A DNA stretch of 64,000 bases from Gremmenia infestans (GCA_032629725.1 JAFEVB010000015.1:1364001-1428000), one strand, 5' to 3'; shown: positions 1-12,795, numbered from the stretch's first letter. Numbers and translations: made by a program. Notes: a model not told the origin generated them from the letters alone.

Positions 1-3000
1 CAATGGCTGCTAGCAATTGTTTCTGCTGCCGCTGAAACAGCTTCGAGGTCTTTCTTCCCATACTTTTCGGCAATCTTGTCCACACAAGCCACAGCGGTAT
101 GCTTGTAAAGAACATCCTTGGACTCACGAATAATTGCTGTAAGTTGAGGCAGAAAGCCAAGCATTGCGACCCGTGATACGGCATCCGAAGGATTCTCCTG
201 GTCGATACGGACTTCCAGTGAGCGTAAGATTTTCCTCCGCAAAGATTCGTTGGGTCTATCAAGCAGGCCTTCAACAGACTTTACAAATTCGCTGGTAGAT
301 AACAAGCCTAATAAGCTCTCTAGGACATCGCCACAAGTACCGTGTAGACGCTTTTGGCCCTTCAACAAATCTGCCAATGCCAAGAGACTCTCTAAAAGTG
401 TCGAGTATAGGTCTCGAACCCTTGCCGCGTCCATATCATCCTGCTCGAGTATCTTCCCAGTCTGTGCAATCAATCGTTTTTGAGAGAGAATCTCCGGCAA
501 TAGAGAGAGTTCGATAAAGGCAATTTCATGCGGATCAGACAGTCCCTCATCATTGGCGTTCAATAACACGGAAGAGTAAGTTGGCTTAGGCTTCAGGACA
601 TCTTTTACGAGATCGAGATATCTAGCAACTGAGTGTAGGTGAATTTCGACACTGAAAGAGCCCGATAACTCCACCGCAAACGTCTTGATGCTCTCTATTG
701 CGCCGTATTTGTCTACGAGCATTGCTAAGAGCGCAAATAGGAAATCTTCAGCGCCCAGGGTCTGGACTAAAGACGTGAAGAGACCCTTTCGACGATGTGC
801 AGGAATATGTTCGTATGCCGCAACAAAGCTTAGAAGAAGCTCGGCAGCACCAGTCACCAAGTCCCCCTTATCTTTCCTGAGTGAAGATATTAAAGGCGGG
901 ATAACCTCGCGAATCGTTTGGCTTATCACATGCGCAGAGTAGTCGTCGTTCTGTCTCAGAACTGAGTTGCCCATAAACGTGAAAATAGGCATAACGCTGT
1001 GGAGCACCAATTCAGGAGCAGTGTCTGCTAGAGAAGCAATAAGAAGCAATGCGGCGTTTTGAACTTGTGGGCTTGCGGTCTTCTGGATACAGTCAACAAG
1101 TAAGTCTGCACGTACAGCCGATCGATCCAGTTTAATAGCTGGATTTGCTTTGCACGCTTGCAGGATAGATAGAAGACTGCTCAGCGCCAGACCTTGTAAG
1201 TAAGCAAGTTCCGATGACACCTGAGCTTTAAAATGCTGAAGCTCCGCCAGCACAGTAAAAAGACCCCTCAAGAGCTCAGGATGTGTGCCTGGGTTGGAGC
1301 TATCGACCAGTTGCAAAATAAAGGTTACTTTTCTGATAGCAGCAGTAAGTTGCTTCGAGTCCTGAAGAGGGGTTCGGGCTACTTCTCCATGGCTAGTTCG
1401 TCGTCGTTTGGAAGCAGGAGGCTTATCTGCTAGCTTGGCAGCGGTAGGAAGTTGGTCAAGGAAGGTTGAAAGAATGTCGGTAGACAGTGGCATTTTGCTC
1501 AGAAGTTCGGTCGACATTTGCGAGGCAAGTTGTTGATCTTCATTGAGTTGTTCCGATGCAGATTGGGCAGAGTCCATCAGCATCTGGGCTGTACTTAACT
1601 TAAACTCGCCATTTAGCGATGGCCAGATAGTCTGTATCCTTTTAAAGACAGCCTTCAGTAGCAGATGTCTACCTGTGGCCACCTCTCCGTTCACTACGCG
1701 GGCAAGGTAGTTGAGACCCTCCTTGTCGTTTGCAGTGATAGTCGCAATCATCTGATCATCAAATTCAGCTAGGTCGATTTGCTCTTCTTGGCAGTGTGTC
1801 AACAATTCTGATAGGTCAACAGCACCAAATCTCTCGAGGGCTGGGAGCAGAAATTTCGTGCGCGTTGCTCCTGCTACACTTCGAACTTGATTTAGAGACG
1901 CGAGAAGTCTTAGCTTCACAGAGAACGTAGGTGTATGAAGAACATGGGACGCTAGGAATGCCATGATAGATGTTCGTAAAGCTTGCGGAATCCGCCCAGA
2001 TTCGTTCTTCTTTGGGCTTTCCGTACTAGAGTGGCTGTTAAGACCTTGTTGAAAGACTGACTCGATGTGCTTTGCGTCAAGAATGCACTCCTCTAATGCT
2101 GGAATAAGTAGATCTCGGAGAAATCGAATTGCAGCATCGGGTTGAAGCCAGTTGAGGTCATTCGTCTCAGTATCGGGTCCGTATAGGTCCTCAGAAGCCC
2201 AGCGGCGGAGCTGTTTCAGGGCTTTCTTGGGTTCCACATTAGCTGGGTAGAGTTTGTTCAAAGCAATGATAAGCTCCGCTGCTGCGCGACGAACTTTTGC
2301 AGCAGGATCTCCGAGAGCAGCGATACCGTAAGGGAGCACCGCTTGAATATCTACAAAAGAACCATGGGTTCCCGACAGTTTACGAGCAGCCATTTGAAGG
2401 GCGGAGGCACGAGCTAAGACCGGATAAGGTCCAACCCAAGTTCTCATATAAAAGCTCAGGTACAGAGTATCCTCTAATGCCGAGTCACGTCTGAGAATGG
2501 GGGCTTCATCGAATAAGTCAAGATCGGATGCGTTCGATGTGGCAGCTAGGAAAGCCTGGCAGAGGTCTGGATAGACATGCGAGACACTGTGGCTCAATAA
2601 AGTCGTTTCGCTCGCTGTTCGTTTTGGAAGATGCTGAAGGATAGACTGGAATTTAGGTGATGCACTCGATGCACCAACATCTGTATCTTCCATCTTCACA
2701 TCTTCTGACGGCGATGACGGAAGTGCCGCTGGTCGAATTGTTGTATGAAGCTTCATCTCCAGCTCGTCCATGTCGACATCTGTTCCTTCTAAAGCTCCAC
2801 GTACCACATCCCCTATGTGGCCTGATAATTGTGTGAGATTTACTAGTAATGAAGCAAGATGAGGGCTCATGCTTATTTGGCTTGGCCCATCATCGATTTG
2901 GTGGGCTACCAAAAGTAATGACTTAACGATCACACTGGATTGTTGATCACTCAATAATTGATTCTTGACAATCTGGCCAATGACTGGAAGACCGTTGATA

Positions 3001-4161
3001 TCGCCATGTTTCCTCAGTCGATCCACAAGGGATAGACAAAGCCCATTTGCGAGCTTATCTAGTCGTCGTTGCTTAGAAAGCTCAATGAGAAGAGCAGGTA
3101 GCTTTTCCACCTTCATCAACTCTCTTGTGAGTCTTTTCGTGATCTGTTTTGCCCCCCGGTGTTGGGCCAAAACGGTGAGGCACACGAGTCCTGGATTCGA
3201 GGTTTCCGTGGTCCACCCTAAGACCACAGCCTCCATCATAGCAGTCAACAGCTTGTCATCAAGCCCCCCTTTTGATGCCATGACAGACAATAACATGTAG
3301 CATCCAACGCGAAGTTCTGGGACCATTTTCATGGCCAATCCTTCGTTCAAGGTCGGTAGTAACCTCAAAATGACATCCTGCTCATTCTGCTGTTGCACGC
3401 CCCTCCTTCCAGATCGCGCTTTGTCGAGCATACCTCCAACTGCCTCTGTCATTATTCCAGCCCAGAAGGCCAAAAGCGCCGAGTGATGTTGTCGAACATG
3501 GCTGACACGTAAAACGTAGGTATTGAGACACGAAGTAAATGAGGTATTGTTGGTCGCGGTGTGAACGATGGTATGTCTCGGAGGCGGGGTCAAGGACCGA
3601 ATATATGGGTAAAGGAATTTGTACTCTTCTGGCACCTTCGTCGGTAGTATTGACAGCAAGGTAGTGAAAATTGGAAGGGTGTGGTAAGGAAGGAAGGTCG
3701 TTAGAAGGAACGAAGTATTGTATTCGTGGATGCTATAAGAGCTATTAGTCAATCGCTCTGGGACTTGTAAAACGGAGTCTGTACCGGAATCTCCTCACAA
3801 GCCATTCTACCGCTTTGATACCTGGGGTCAATCTCAACTTGCCCCCCACTAAGCCCAAGAAAGCTTCCAGACGCTTATCGAGTTCTGAGTTCTCTCCAGC
3901 GGTCATTTGGGTTCTGTCTTCTGCCTGGCTTTGTTCGCTGAATATATCTCTCTGGAATTCTAGGAAACGACCGTCTAGAAGACATAACTCTTGAAACCCT
4001 TCGTGGCATAATGTGTAAATGGTGTCAAAACTTTGAGACGCGGCCACTCGGGGCTCGAATATCAGAGATTTTGCGTGGGCAGCTTTCTGCGCCTTGAGGT
4101 TCAGAGCATGTGTCGAATTAGCAGCGACTTGCGACAGCTGGTCTGCCAAAGATGTCGCCAT
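1..4161 (-). CDS. UTP10: U3 snoRNA-associated protein 10 (Utp10), 5' part, runs off the window
   Basis: Utp10 is a large HEAT-repeat scaffold of the nucleolar small-subunit processome (t-UTP subcomplex), needed for rDNA transcription and pre-18S processing. The start is the second Met of the open frame at 4161 (MATSLADQL), which matches the family N-terminus; the eight residues before it are not conserved. Exon 1 is 4161-3785. A 52-nt intron (3733-3784, GTACAG...TTATAG) restores the family reading VRRFRIHEYNTS. Exon 2 stays open from 3732 to base 1 without a stop, giving about 1,370 residues of alpha-helical repeat here. The family is usually about 1,800 residues, so roughly the last quarter lies outside the window. 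It is transcribed divergently from NRDE2. The family call is firm; the start is inferred by family resemblance. Confidence 0.93.
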
Positions 4162-4444
4162 GGTGATTTGAGAAAAAGGGCTCAAAAGATCATATTGGGC
4201 GACCTATTTTCCGTCGATAACAATCTTTACGCTTTATCGATCAGCTAGAGAATTAATTTTTTTGTGGATGGAAAGTCTAGTCCTAACCAAGCTAGCGTCC
4301 ACGCAGCCTTGCGCGCGAGGCTCGGATATCTTTCACAGATCTGAATCAGATCACTGCACAGATATATTGAGCGAGCAAGCAAAGATTAATTCCGAGTGGG
4401 CGCTTGAAATATCCTCTAACAGAGGTCTCTAAGACGCGTTGTCG
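4162..4444. promoter_or_regulatory. Shared divergent promoter of UTP10 and NRDE2
   Basis: Only 283 bp separate the two start codons, so both 5' UTRs and both core promoters must fit here. The interval contains AT-rich stretches around 4245-4265 and 4340-4390. I could not assign individual factor sites. Confidence 0.6.
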
Positions 4445-7400
4445 ATGATGTCGAAGGCTATACCCAAGTTCGGATCGTTCAAGCCGAAAACGACGGCACC
4501 ACCGCCCGCCTCTGTTGAAAAGGAGAAGAAGAATAGGTCTAGAGATAACGATGGGAAAGAGGAAGAGCATAGAAAGCACCGCCATCGAGGACTCGAACGT
4601 AGAGGAAAGCACGGTCACGTTATTGAATCTATACCCGAACCCTCCCACGCCGCTGGAGATAAATCACCCATCTCTGCCGAGACATTTTTCATAGACAAAA
4701 GAGGGGACGAGAAGAACATTGTATACGGAAGTATCCATCGTTACGATGTGCCTTTATTTTATAGGATCGGTGCAGGTGGCGTCTTGGGGGCACCGTCCAA
4801 GTTAAAAATCGACCGCGATCACAGTGACGACAAAGGGATTGTCCTATACGACTGGAGGGCTTCCAAATTCGGACATCGGGAAAAATACGTCTTCTCCCGA
4901 GTCGAACGTGAAAGACCCCAGCTCTTGAAGATACGACCTGATATTGCGGCTGAAAATCCCGAAGATCAGAGTTTAGATTTTGTACCCCTAGATCTGGTCA
5001 GGGGCAAGAAACGCAAGAGGACTGGTGGGAACGATAGTTCTGGTTCTGATAATGATGATACTCACTACCGCTCGATACATGGAAAGTCAAAGGCCAGAAG
5101 CCAGCCAACTGATGAGGCTTTACAGTACGCCACAGAAAGCGAGTCATCAGGATCTGAGGCAGGATTCAAGTTAGATTCTGATGCCCCTCAGCGGCAAAAG
5201 AATGTTGAACTGAGTCGATGGGTCGAACAACATCCCAACGATATCGATGCTTGGCTGGCGTTGATCGGGCACCAGGATGTTCTTTTACGAGGCCAAGATG
5301 ACCGTCGCCGGATCACCAATGCCGAGATGAAGAGTACAGCGGAAATCAAGATTCACATGTATGAAAAAGCGCTTGAGAAAGCAACGACTTTGAAAGATCG
5401 TGAAAGGCTTCTGCTTGGCTTAATGGAAGATGGGGCAAAAATATGGGACACCAAAGCTCAATCCGATCGCTGGGAGAAAATCTCTAAGGACAACATTGAT
5501 AGTCTAATGCTCTGGAGAAGCTTTCTTGATTTCAAGCAAAGCACTTTCTCAACATTTCGATACGAAGAGACCCGGGATATCTGCATCAGGAGAATCAAAA
5601 TTCTCTCTGAAGTTGCCTCGAGAACAGGCAGTGACACAATCAACTCTATTTATCAGCAAATCCTATATGTTTTAATCCGGCTTACGACGTTTATGCGCGA
5701 AGCTGGGTATTCAGAGCTTGCAGTAGCAATCTGGCAGGCGCTACTCGAGGTCAATTTCTGCGCTCCGAAGCAAGCAACGTCAACAGGAGAAAGCGTTCGT
5801 CTGTTCAGCGATTTCTGGGAGAGCGAAGTTCCTCGAATCGGTGATGATTGTGCCCGTGGTTGGCGCTATTATATTGAGAATCAAGACGCTCTAGAAGTAG
5901 ATGCACTCGTCGCAGAAGAAGAAAACAATCTGGACAATAGGAATTTGTTCCAAAGCTGGGCAAACAATGAGCGTTTAAGATGCAAAGATGCGTTCCTTCC
6001 CGCGAGAACCATGGATGATGTTGTCGAGGACGACCCGTTTCGGGTAATTCTATTCCCTGACGTTGAGCAGTTCCTTATAATACTCCCACCCAATGTGGAA
6101 GAACTACGCAAAAGCCTTCTTGACGCGTTTCTCATCTTCTGTCGATTACCGCCATTGGGGGTTCTCGACGAAAGTACTACCCAATCTTATCTTACAGACA
6201 CGTTTGTGGGGAGTGATTTACTCGAATGTAACTCTGCTTGGATATCAAACGCATACGCGAAGAAGACCGAGCTAGAAGGTGGTATTTTCGACATATCGAC
6301 TGTATTAGACATACCACTGTCAAACTATCAGACCTCGCCTAGCACAATGTTCTGTTCTAAGTTTTGGTTCAAAGGTATGTAATTTGTCCGATCTTTCTTC
6401 GCCTTACTCCGATATATCTGTGGACTTGAATGCCATTTTTAGTGTTTCACAAGTTCTAAGACTTCTACATACTCCACAAACCCAAGTTTATTCTCGATCA
6501 GGCAATGCTAACCCCTCATACTTGCAGGAATTGCTGATTGGCGTAGCCGTTATGCAGAAGGGTACGGACCAGTGTCCTACAAATGGACTCGAAATGCTCT
6601 CAAGCAGGTTGTCCAGGCATGTTTTCGAGAGGACTTGGCCGAGTACTATTTGGCGTTTGAATGGAGGAATGAGCCAGAAACAATCAAGAAGGTTTCGAAG
6701 AACCTTCTGAAGCAACATCCTTCTAGTCTCAGATTATATAATGCCTACGCAATGATTGAATCAGCAAGAGGGAACAAGGACGTCGCAGATGGCGTGTTCT
6801 CTGCTGCTTTGAATATGAGCAAATCTATGCCCGAGAGCGAGAAGAGGGGATCTATTCTGTTATGGACAAGTTGGATTTGGGCTTCTCTGGAGGAAAAAGA
6901 TAAGAGCTCTGCGTTGCAGCATCTGCTATGTATGGCGGATGGTGCAATCAACACAACAATCGGAGTATCTCCGACAGCTCTGATCAAAACCAAGCAACAC
7001 CTTATATCGAACCGCGACTACCTCCTGTCCGCGGGTGATACCCGCTACGCCACCATGTAAGCAATCTTTCCCAGCCTTTCAATTGCCTTTCTTTTTTGAA
7101 AGTCTCGTATGTTCTGAAACTTTGAACCCGCCGGGCAAATACTGACCCAAACGCAGGTACGGCGAATGCTTGGCCATGTTTGAATACCTGACCGCCAACT
7201 CAAGCCAAGAACCACAGTCTGAGCTCCAAGGCGATATCGCCACTGCTCTTGCATGCTATGAAAAGATTTCCAACACACTGACTAACCGAAATCTTTCCCA
7301 ATCGCCCTCACACGAACTCCTCCTACAATCCGCCGCCCGCCTTCTATACCACCACGCCCGCGTTGGACCCTTCCGCCCAGTCCTCCTGCGGGAACGGCTA

Positions 7401-8025
7401 TCGCATTTCATCATCCTCTTCCCGCAAAATACCATGTTTCTCTCGCTCTACACATGGAACGAGTCCCGTCTTCGAATAGACAACCGAGTCCGCAACATCA
7501 TGCTCTCGACTGTCCTTACGCCCCAGAACGACGTTCTAACGTCACGTCTCTTCGCCATTTATTATGAAATCGGTTACGGCACTATCCATTCCGTGCGCTC
7601 TACCTTCGAGAACGCTGTTAACTCGCCAGTCTCAAAGTCCTCTGCTGGCCTGTGGAAATTCTACATTCTGTATTGCCTCGAGACGCAGCAGTTCAGATCA
7701 AAAGCGAAGGATGTTTGGTACCGGGCGTTAAGAGCTTGTCCTTGGGTAAGATATATGGACACCAACTCCCTTCCGTACCTGTTTTCGGATGTCTCGAGGG
7801 CTCTGGGATATCATTGAGCATGGCTGACTTCAAGAACAGGCAAAGGAGCTCTATATCACTGGGTTTGAGAAAATGGGTGACTTAGCTAGCTTCGACGAAC
7901 TTAAGGGGACATGGAGGGTAATGGGCGAGAAGGAATTGAGAGTTCACGTGGACCTGGAAGATAATTTTGATGAGATTCAGGAGCTTGAGAATACTGGTGG
8001 GCACAGACGTTTGGATTCGAAATGA
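4445..8025 (+). CDS. NRDE2: NRDE-2 / Nrl1 family nuclear RNA-silencing and surveillance protein
   Basis: NRDE-2 proteins act in the nucleus. In S. pombe (Nrl1) they bind the Mtr4-like helicase Mtl1 and affect splicing and R-loops; in animals they restrain MTR4. Exons are 4445-6374, 6528-7056, 7157-7745 and 7840-8025; all splice phases close and give 1,077 residues. The start is the first ATG of the frame (MMSKAIPKFGSFKP). A charged Lys/Arg-rich N-terminus is followed by the conserved FFIDKRGDEKN and VYGSIHRYDVP segments (about residues 80-105) that characterise the family. A long helical HAT/TPR-like repeat region begins near residue 255 (LSRWVEQHPNDIDAW) and runs to the C-terminus. Intron 1 is 153 nt, the others about 95-100 nt. 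The N-terminal exon alone is open for 643 codons. I am confident of the family; partner binding is known only from relatives. Confidence 0.92.
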
Positions 8026-8273
8026 AGATCACTATGCTTTTGTGAACGTTTGGTTGATTGTGAGACAGTCTCTCGATAAGCAGCGATGGGCGGGTTTTAG
8101 GGCGACTCCAACCAGGCGGATGCCCAACCAATGCATCTCCTTGAAGACTATACCATACTAAGAACATTCAACTCATTTCGAGGCATTGTCATTTGGATTT
8201 CTCAATTTTAGGCTAGTATACATTTCCTCATCTTCCCTTTACTCCACTCTCTCCATCTCAGACCTACACACAA

Positions 8274-8953
8274 TTAAGTAGTAGCATCAAACGGAACAGC
8301 AGTCGAAGCCTGTCCAGCAGCCGCCGTATCAAGCTTGATATTATTCGTAAGCTTAGCCTGCTCGGCTGCAAGATCAGATCCATCTCCTCCCTGCGCAGCA
8401 TCAATCTGAATACCCAGAACCTCGGCAGTAAGCTTGAGGACCTTGTTCTTTATTTTGCCGTTCTATCATTGCGGTCACAAAATCAGTCCAGACGTTTCTT
8501 TTTCAAACAATAAACGCAACATAGCGAAGGAAAACATACCTGCAGCGCAGTCGCAGCATCTCCACTCGCAGCAGCGACAGCTGGGTCGAAAGCAGATGTT
8601 TCTGCATCCTCAGCAGCATCATGAGTCGCCTTGATGACGGCCAGATCAGCGGCCGACACACCCGCCAGGTTGGTTTGGTCGATTTTGGAGAACAGGGCGT
8701 TGGCTTCTGTTTCTGCGGTACCGGCGGTTCCGCCGGAGATCTGGACGTCGTTGTAGGTGGATGCTGTCAGGACACTGGCTCCAGCTGCCGCTCCGGCGGT
8801 CGCTGCTGATGTGCTACTTGCCTTTGCGGCTTTTGCAGTGGCGGTTGCTGTGGAGGCCGAGCTTGTGGCAGCAGCCTTTTTGGGCACTGGGACTGGGGAG
8901 GCGAGAGAGAGGGCGAAAAGTGCCAGGGAAACGGTTGCGAATGAAAACTGCAT
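8274..8953 (-). CDS. Small secreted Ala-rich protein
   Basis: Two exons, 8953-8540 and 8462-8274, are separated by a 77-nt intron (GTATGT...GATAG) and encode 200 residues. The start ATG opens a clear signal peptide (MQFSFATVSLALFALSLAS) followed by a Pro/Lys stretch. A low-complexity Ala/Thr/Ser segment runs to about residue 60. The rest is a mostly helical Ala/Asp/Lys-rich domain (from about VQISGGTAG) that continues across the intron into NGKIKNKVLKL. The mature protein has no cysteine, which argues against a disulfide-stabilised effector. It resembles small Ala-rich secreted or wall-associated proteins that I recall as common in Leotiomycetes and Sordariomycetes, loosely like hydrophobic-surface-binding proteins. 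The function is unknown. It is convergent with NRDE2, with 248 bp between the stops. Confidence 0.8.
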
Positions 8954-9999
8954 GATGATCGTGTTGTTTGGCTGATTGATACTTCAAAAAATGGCGGTTT
9001 GAAAAGATATAAACAATAGAAGTATAAATATGGTATAGCGAGCACAGCTAGCCTCAAAGAGTGTAAGGTAAAAGACGGAGGTATTGAAACGCTTGAGTAA
9101 AGAGTGAAGTGTAGAGACTAGAGCACAGCTGAAGATAAAAGAACTTTACTGATGTGCACATCCGCCCATCTTATACTCACCTCGACATTGAGGGCGATGA
9201 TACTGCCAAGCCATGGCAAGCGCACTGAGAGTTATAATGGTTTCGATTGGGCTTTCCGTCTCATCTTGCCTCTCCTGCCATCTCGTCTTTCTCAAGACTC
9301 AATCTTGGCTTTGGCGCCTACTCGCGTGCAGTCAACCTTCTTGAGGACTTTGAAACTAGCTCTGAGGTACAGGTCGTCGCAGAGGTTGCGGCTCTTGTGA
9401 TGGGAAGGTCTGAAAGCGTTAGGCGGTCGATCATACAGCTTTATACTGTATGATCTTCTACTCTCAGAACTTCAGAAGTCACCTGAGAGGCATGGTGCGC
9501 GGACCGCGGTTAAGCACTTCTTGGCATGGAAGCTTTTGGCGGTGTCTAAAATATTTGTATTGGTGGATTTGAAGAGTGTGTTTGGGAGGTGGGAAAGTTA
9601 TGAACGAACACGCTTTGACGCTGAGTTTCATCTGATGTGGTGAAACGTGATGTCTCCATAATTCATAATTGTCACACGACGAGACAGATGATGTGAATGG
9701 CTCAGTAAGAATTATACATCATGTTGAAATCAAGGAAATTTTCAATACCTCTAGTAAGTCCTTCTCAATTCGCACTCTTTATCGCGTTTGTAAATCACAG
9801 ACGTGGTACAATCAAAACAGCTTCATTTGAGCCAGTATATGTGCATTTATCTAAATCAAGTCTATGTTATCGCTTCATTTTTGATGATAGTTACATAAGA
9901 CTATTAACATGTAAAGTATTCTCGCCACCAGATTCGAACGCCTTGCCAGGAAAAGAAACGCCGTGCCGTTCATCGCTCATCAAGTATGTTGGGATCATA
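8954..9999. other. Intergenic, upstream of the small secreted gene and downstream of HSP104
   Basis: I see no coding signal here. The open frames are short, lack conserved content and overlap each other. The first about 150 bases next to 8953 are AT-rich and probably hold the secreted-protein promoter. Confidence 0.6.
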
Positions 10000-12795
10000 T
10001 TATTCGTAAAGCCCGAGGTCCATATCCTCGCCCTCCAGCGTCTCCACAGCATCATCGACGTCCATCTCATCCTCACTCGAACTCTCTTCCGACTCCTGGT
10101 GGTTTGGCAAGATGACGACTCTGTTGTTTTCCATAACAACACGAGCAGTCTCTCCATCCTTGATGCTGCCTCTTAAAATGAGTACAGCAAGCCTATTCAA
10201 AATCTCCTTCTCGATCAACCTCGCTAGTGGTCGAGCACCATATTGAGGATTGTAGCCTGCAGCTCCAAGCCAATCTCTGACAGCGGGTGAACAATCGATT
10301 CTTACAGTCCTGCCATTGGCTTCGAGACGCTTCTGGATTTCTACAAGGCGAAGATCCACGATCTTGCGGATCTCGGATTGTGCCAAGCGGTTGAAGATGA
10401 CGGTCGAGCTGATGCGGTTGAGGAACTCGGGAAGGAAATAATCCTGAAGAGCCTTCTCAACCATCTTCTTTGTCGTTTCATCAATCTTCCCACTCTTGGT
10501 AGTTGGGCGTTGAAGATACTCGGCTCCGAGGTTGGATGTCATGACGACAATGCAATTTCGTGCATCGACGACACGTCCTTGACCATCGGTGATACGGCCA
10601 TCATCCATGAGTTGAAGCAAGACGGTAAGCACTTCCTTTGCGGCCTTCTCGACTTCATCGAAGAGAAGGATGGAGAAGGGCTTGCGACGAAGTGCCTCGG
10701 TGAGTTGTCCACCAGCATCGTGTCCAACGTATCCTGGTGGAGCACCGATCATTCTACTGAGAGAGTGACGTTCTTGATATTCGGACATGTCGAGCCGAAT
10801 CATGGCCTTAGGGTCGTCGAACAGGAACTCAGCAAGAGCTTTGGTAAGTAAAGTCTTACCGGTTCCGGAAGGCCCACAGAACAGGAAGCTGGGAGGTTGG
10901 TTGGGGTTGCTAAGCCCAGAACGTTGAAGGCGAATAGCGTTGGAAACTGCTTGAACGGCTTCCTTTTGTCCAACGACAACCTTGCCTAGGACCTTTTCCA
11001 TTTGTAGAAGCTTGTCTTTCTCCGTAGTCTTTAGTCTCGTGACTGGAATGCCAGTGGCACGAGCAACAATCTCGTTAATTTGCTCGGGGCCAACGACATC
11101 TGTAATCAGGGATCCGCCAGAATCTGGGTTGCTGTTGAGGCTGAGAGCCGCATCGGCAGCCTTCTTCTCCTTCTCCAGATTCTTGATGAACTGCTCCTGC
11201 TCGGGAATGGCGTAGTATTGCAGGTCGGCGGCTCGGCTATCATCACCTGTTCGAGTAGCATCATCTTTTTTTACACGTAGCTGATCAAGCTTGACCTTGG
11301 CCTCTTGAATAGCTTTGCCACGAGCCCTCTCACTCTCGTATTTCTCGCGCATGGGTCTTAGCTCTTCTTCGACGTTACTTGCATCCTGCTTGGCTTGTGC
11401 AAGACGTGCTTGAGAAGCCTCATCCTTTTCTCGTGACAAGGCATGAATTTCAATCTTCAACTGCCGGAGCTTTCGATCCAATGAGTCGAGGATTTCGGGC
11501 TGCGACTCGCGAGCGACTCTGACTGCGGCTGCAGCCTCATCGATGAGATCAACAGCTGAATCGGGTAGTCGCCTCTGGGTAAGGTATCGAGCAGCTAATG
11601 TAGCCGCAGTAACAAGAGCGCTATCAGAAATGTTGACTCCGTGATGGACCTCAAATCTCTCCTTAAGACCTCGAAGAATAGAGATTGTCTCAGGAATCGA
11701 CGGCTCCTTGACAAGGACTTGCTGGAACCGACGTTCGAAGGCTGCATCCTTTTCGATATATTTGCGGTATTCGGCCAGGGTCGTTGCACCGATACAATGT
11801 AGCTGCCCCCGTGCCAACATAGGCTTGAGCATGTTGGCGGCGTCCATTCCACCTTCTCCGCTCGAACCAGCACCCATCAAAAGATGCATCTCATCAACGA
11901 AGAGAACGATCATCTCTTTGGTCTGCTCAATCTCCTTCAAAATTCCCTTCATTCTCTCTTCAAACTCTCCCCGGTATTTGCTGCCCGCAACAATAGAACT
12001 AACATCGAGTGAAAGTAACTTGCATGCCGCGAGATTGTCCGGAACGTCCGAATTGACGATTCGTTGCGCAAGACCTTCGACGACAGTGGTCTTTCCAACA
12101 CCAGGTTCTCCAATCAAGACCGGGTTATTTTTCGTTCGGCGGGACAGAATTCGGATAACTCTGCGAATCTCCTCCTCTCGACCAATAACAGGGTCCATCT
12201 TACCCTCTCTCGCCATCGCTGTCATGTCGATTGTAAACTTCTTCAAGTTCTCATTTTCCTCCTCAGCATCAGCCGTCTTGGAGTCGACCCGACGTGTGCC
12301 TCTGATTTGCTGGACGGCGTCTTGGATCAACTTGACATTGGGCATATTACCCTCAGTCATCGCGACTTGAATGGTGGAGTCCTGGCATAGTGCAATGATC
12401 AAATGATCAACTGCAATGAAGGAGTCCTTCTGTGTCTTTTGTAATTCGTGTGCAGACCGCAGAATCTTTGTGAACGAAGGTGCCATAGCTATTTGTTCTG
12501 GCGGTGGTGATTGACTGGGCAACCGGACGATTGCCTTTTGAAGGGCTCGCTGGAAGGATTGTGGATCGCCATGGGCTCGTTCGACGACTTGGCGGAAGAG
12601 GGATTGTGATGCTGCACCGTGTGAGGCGTTTGCTGTCTGTTGCTGGTCTTTCGACTCGTCTGGTGGAGGGTCGAGGAGGGAGAGGGCGAGATGGAGGGGT
12701 AGTAGTTGTGAGTGAGAGTAGCTTTCTGCTACGGCCATAGCGTCGGAAAGGGCTTTTGAGGCCCTATCCGTGAAGTTCATGTTCGAGGTAGACAT
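10000..12795 (-). CDS. HSP104: Hsp104 / ClpB-type AAA+ disaggregase
   Basis: Hsp104 is a hexameric ATP-driven disaggregase that threads aggregated proteins through its pore with Hsp70 help, in the cytosol and nucleus. A single intronless frame encodes 931 residues, close to the usual about 910-930. A Clp N-domain covers about 1-165. AAA1 has Walker A GEPGVGKTT (229-237), Walker B VLFVDE (297-302) and pore-loop KYRGEFEER (273-281). The coiled-coil middle domain spans about 430-555. AAA2 has Walker A GPSGTGKT (641-648), Walker B ILLFDE (709-714) and pore-loop GYVGH (688-692). The C-terminus is acidic (EESSSEDEMDVDD) and ends DLGLYE, as expected for the Hsp70/Hsp90-cochaperone-binding tail. The first ATG at 12795 is used; an alternative is Met6. 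The lack of introns fits a heat-shock gene that must be expressed when splicing is impaired. Confidence 0.97.
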   Translation of the reverse strand: MSTSNMNFTDRASKALSDAMAVAESYSHSQLLPLHLALSLLDPPPDESKDQQQTANASHGAASQSLFRQVVERAHGDPQSFQRALQKAIVRLPSQSPPPEQIAMAPSFTKILRSAHELQKTQKDSFIAVDHLIIALCQDSTIQVAMTEGNMPNVKLIQDAVQQIRGTRRVDSKTADAEEENENLKKFTIDMTAMAREGKMDPVIGREEEIRRVIRILSRRTKNNPVLIGEPGVGKTTVVEGLAQRIVNSDVPDNLAACKLLSLDVSSIVAGSKYRGEFEERMKGILKEIEQTKEMIVLFVDEMHLLMGAGSSGEGGMDAANMLKPMLARGQLHCIGATTLAEYRKYIEKDAAFERRFQQVLVKEPSIPETISILRGLKERFEVHHGVNISDSALVTAATLAARYLTQRRLPDSAVDLIDEAAAAVRVARESQPEILDSLDRKLRQLKIEIHALSREKDEASQARLAQAKQDASNVEEELRPMREKYESERARGKAIQEAKVKLDQLRVKKDDATRTGDDSRAADLQYYAIPEQEQFIKNLEKEKKAADAALSLNSNPDSGGSLITDVVGPEQINEIVARATGIPVTRLKTTEKDKLLQMEKVLGKVVVGQKEAVQAVSNAIRLQRSGLSNPNQPPSFLFCGPSGTGKTLLTKALAEFLFDDPKAMIRLDMSEYQERHSLSRMIGAPPGYVGHDAGGQLTEALRRKPFSILLFDEVEKAAKEVLTVLLQLMDDGRITDGQGRVVDARNCIVVMTSNLGAEYLQRPTTKSGKIDETTKKMVEKALQDYFLPEFLNRISSTVIFNRLAQSEIRKIVDLRLVEIQKRLEANGRTVRIDCSPAVRDWLGAAGYNPQYGARPLARLIEKEILNRLAVLILRGSIKDGETARVVMENNRVVILPNHQESEESSSEDEMDVDDAVETLEGEDMDLGLYE

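Noticed and set aside
9925..9975. Second B-box-like match on the minus strand (CGTTCGAATCTGG)
   Set aside because: The flanking sequence forms no acceptor stem or anticodon arm; treated as chance.
11595..12390. Long plus- and minus-strand frames within HSP104 (up to 220 codons)
   Set aside because: Shadow frames of the strongly conserved HSP104 coding sequence.
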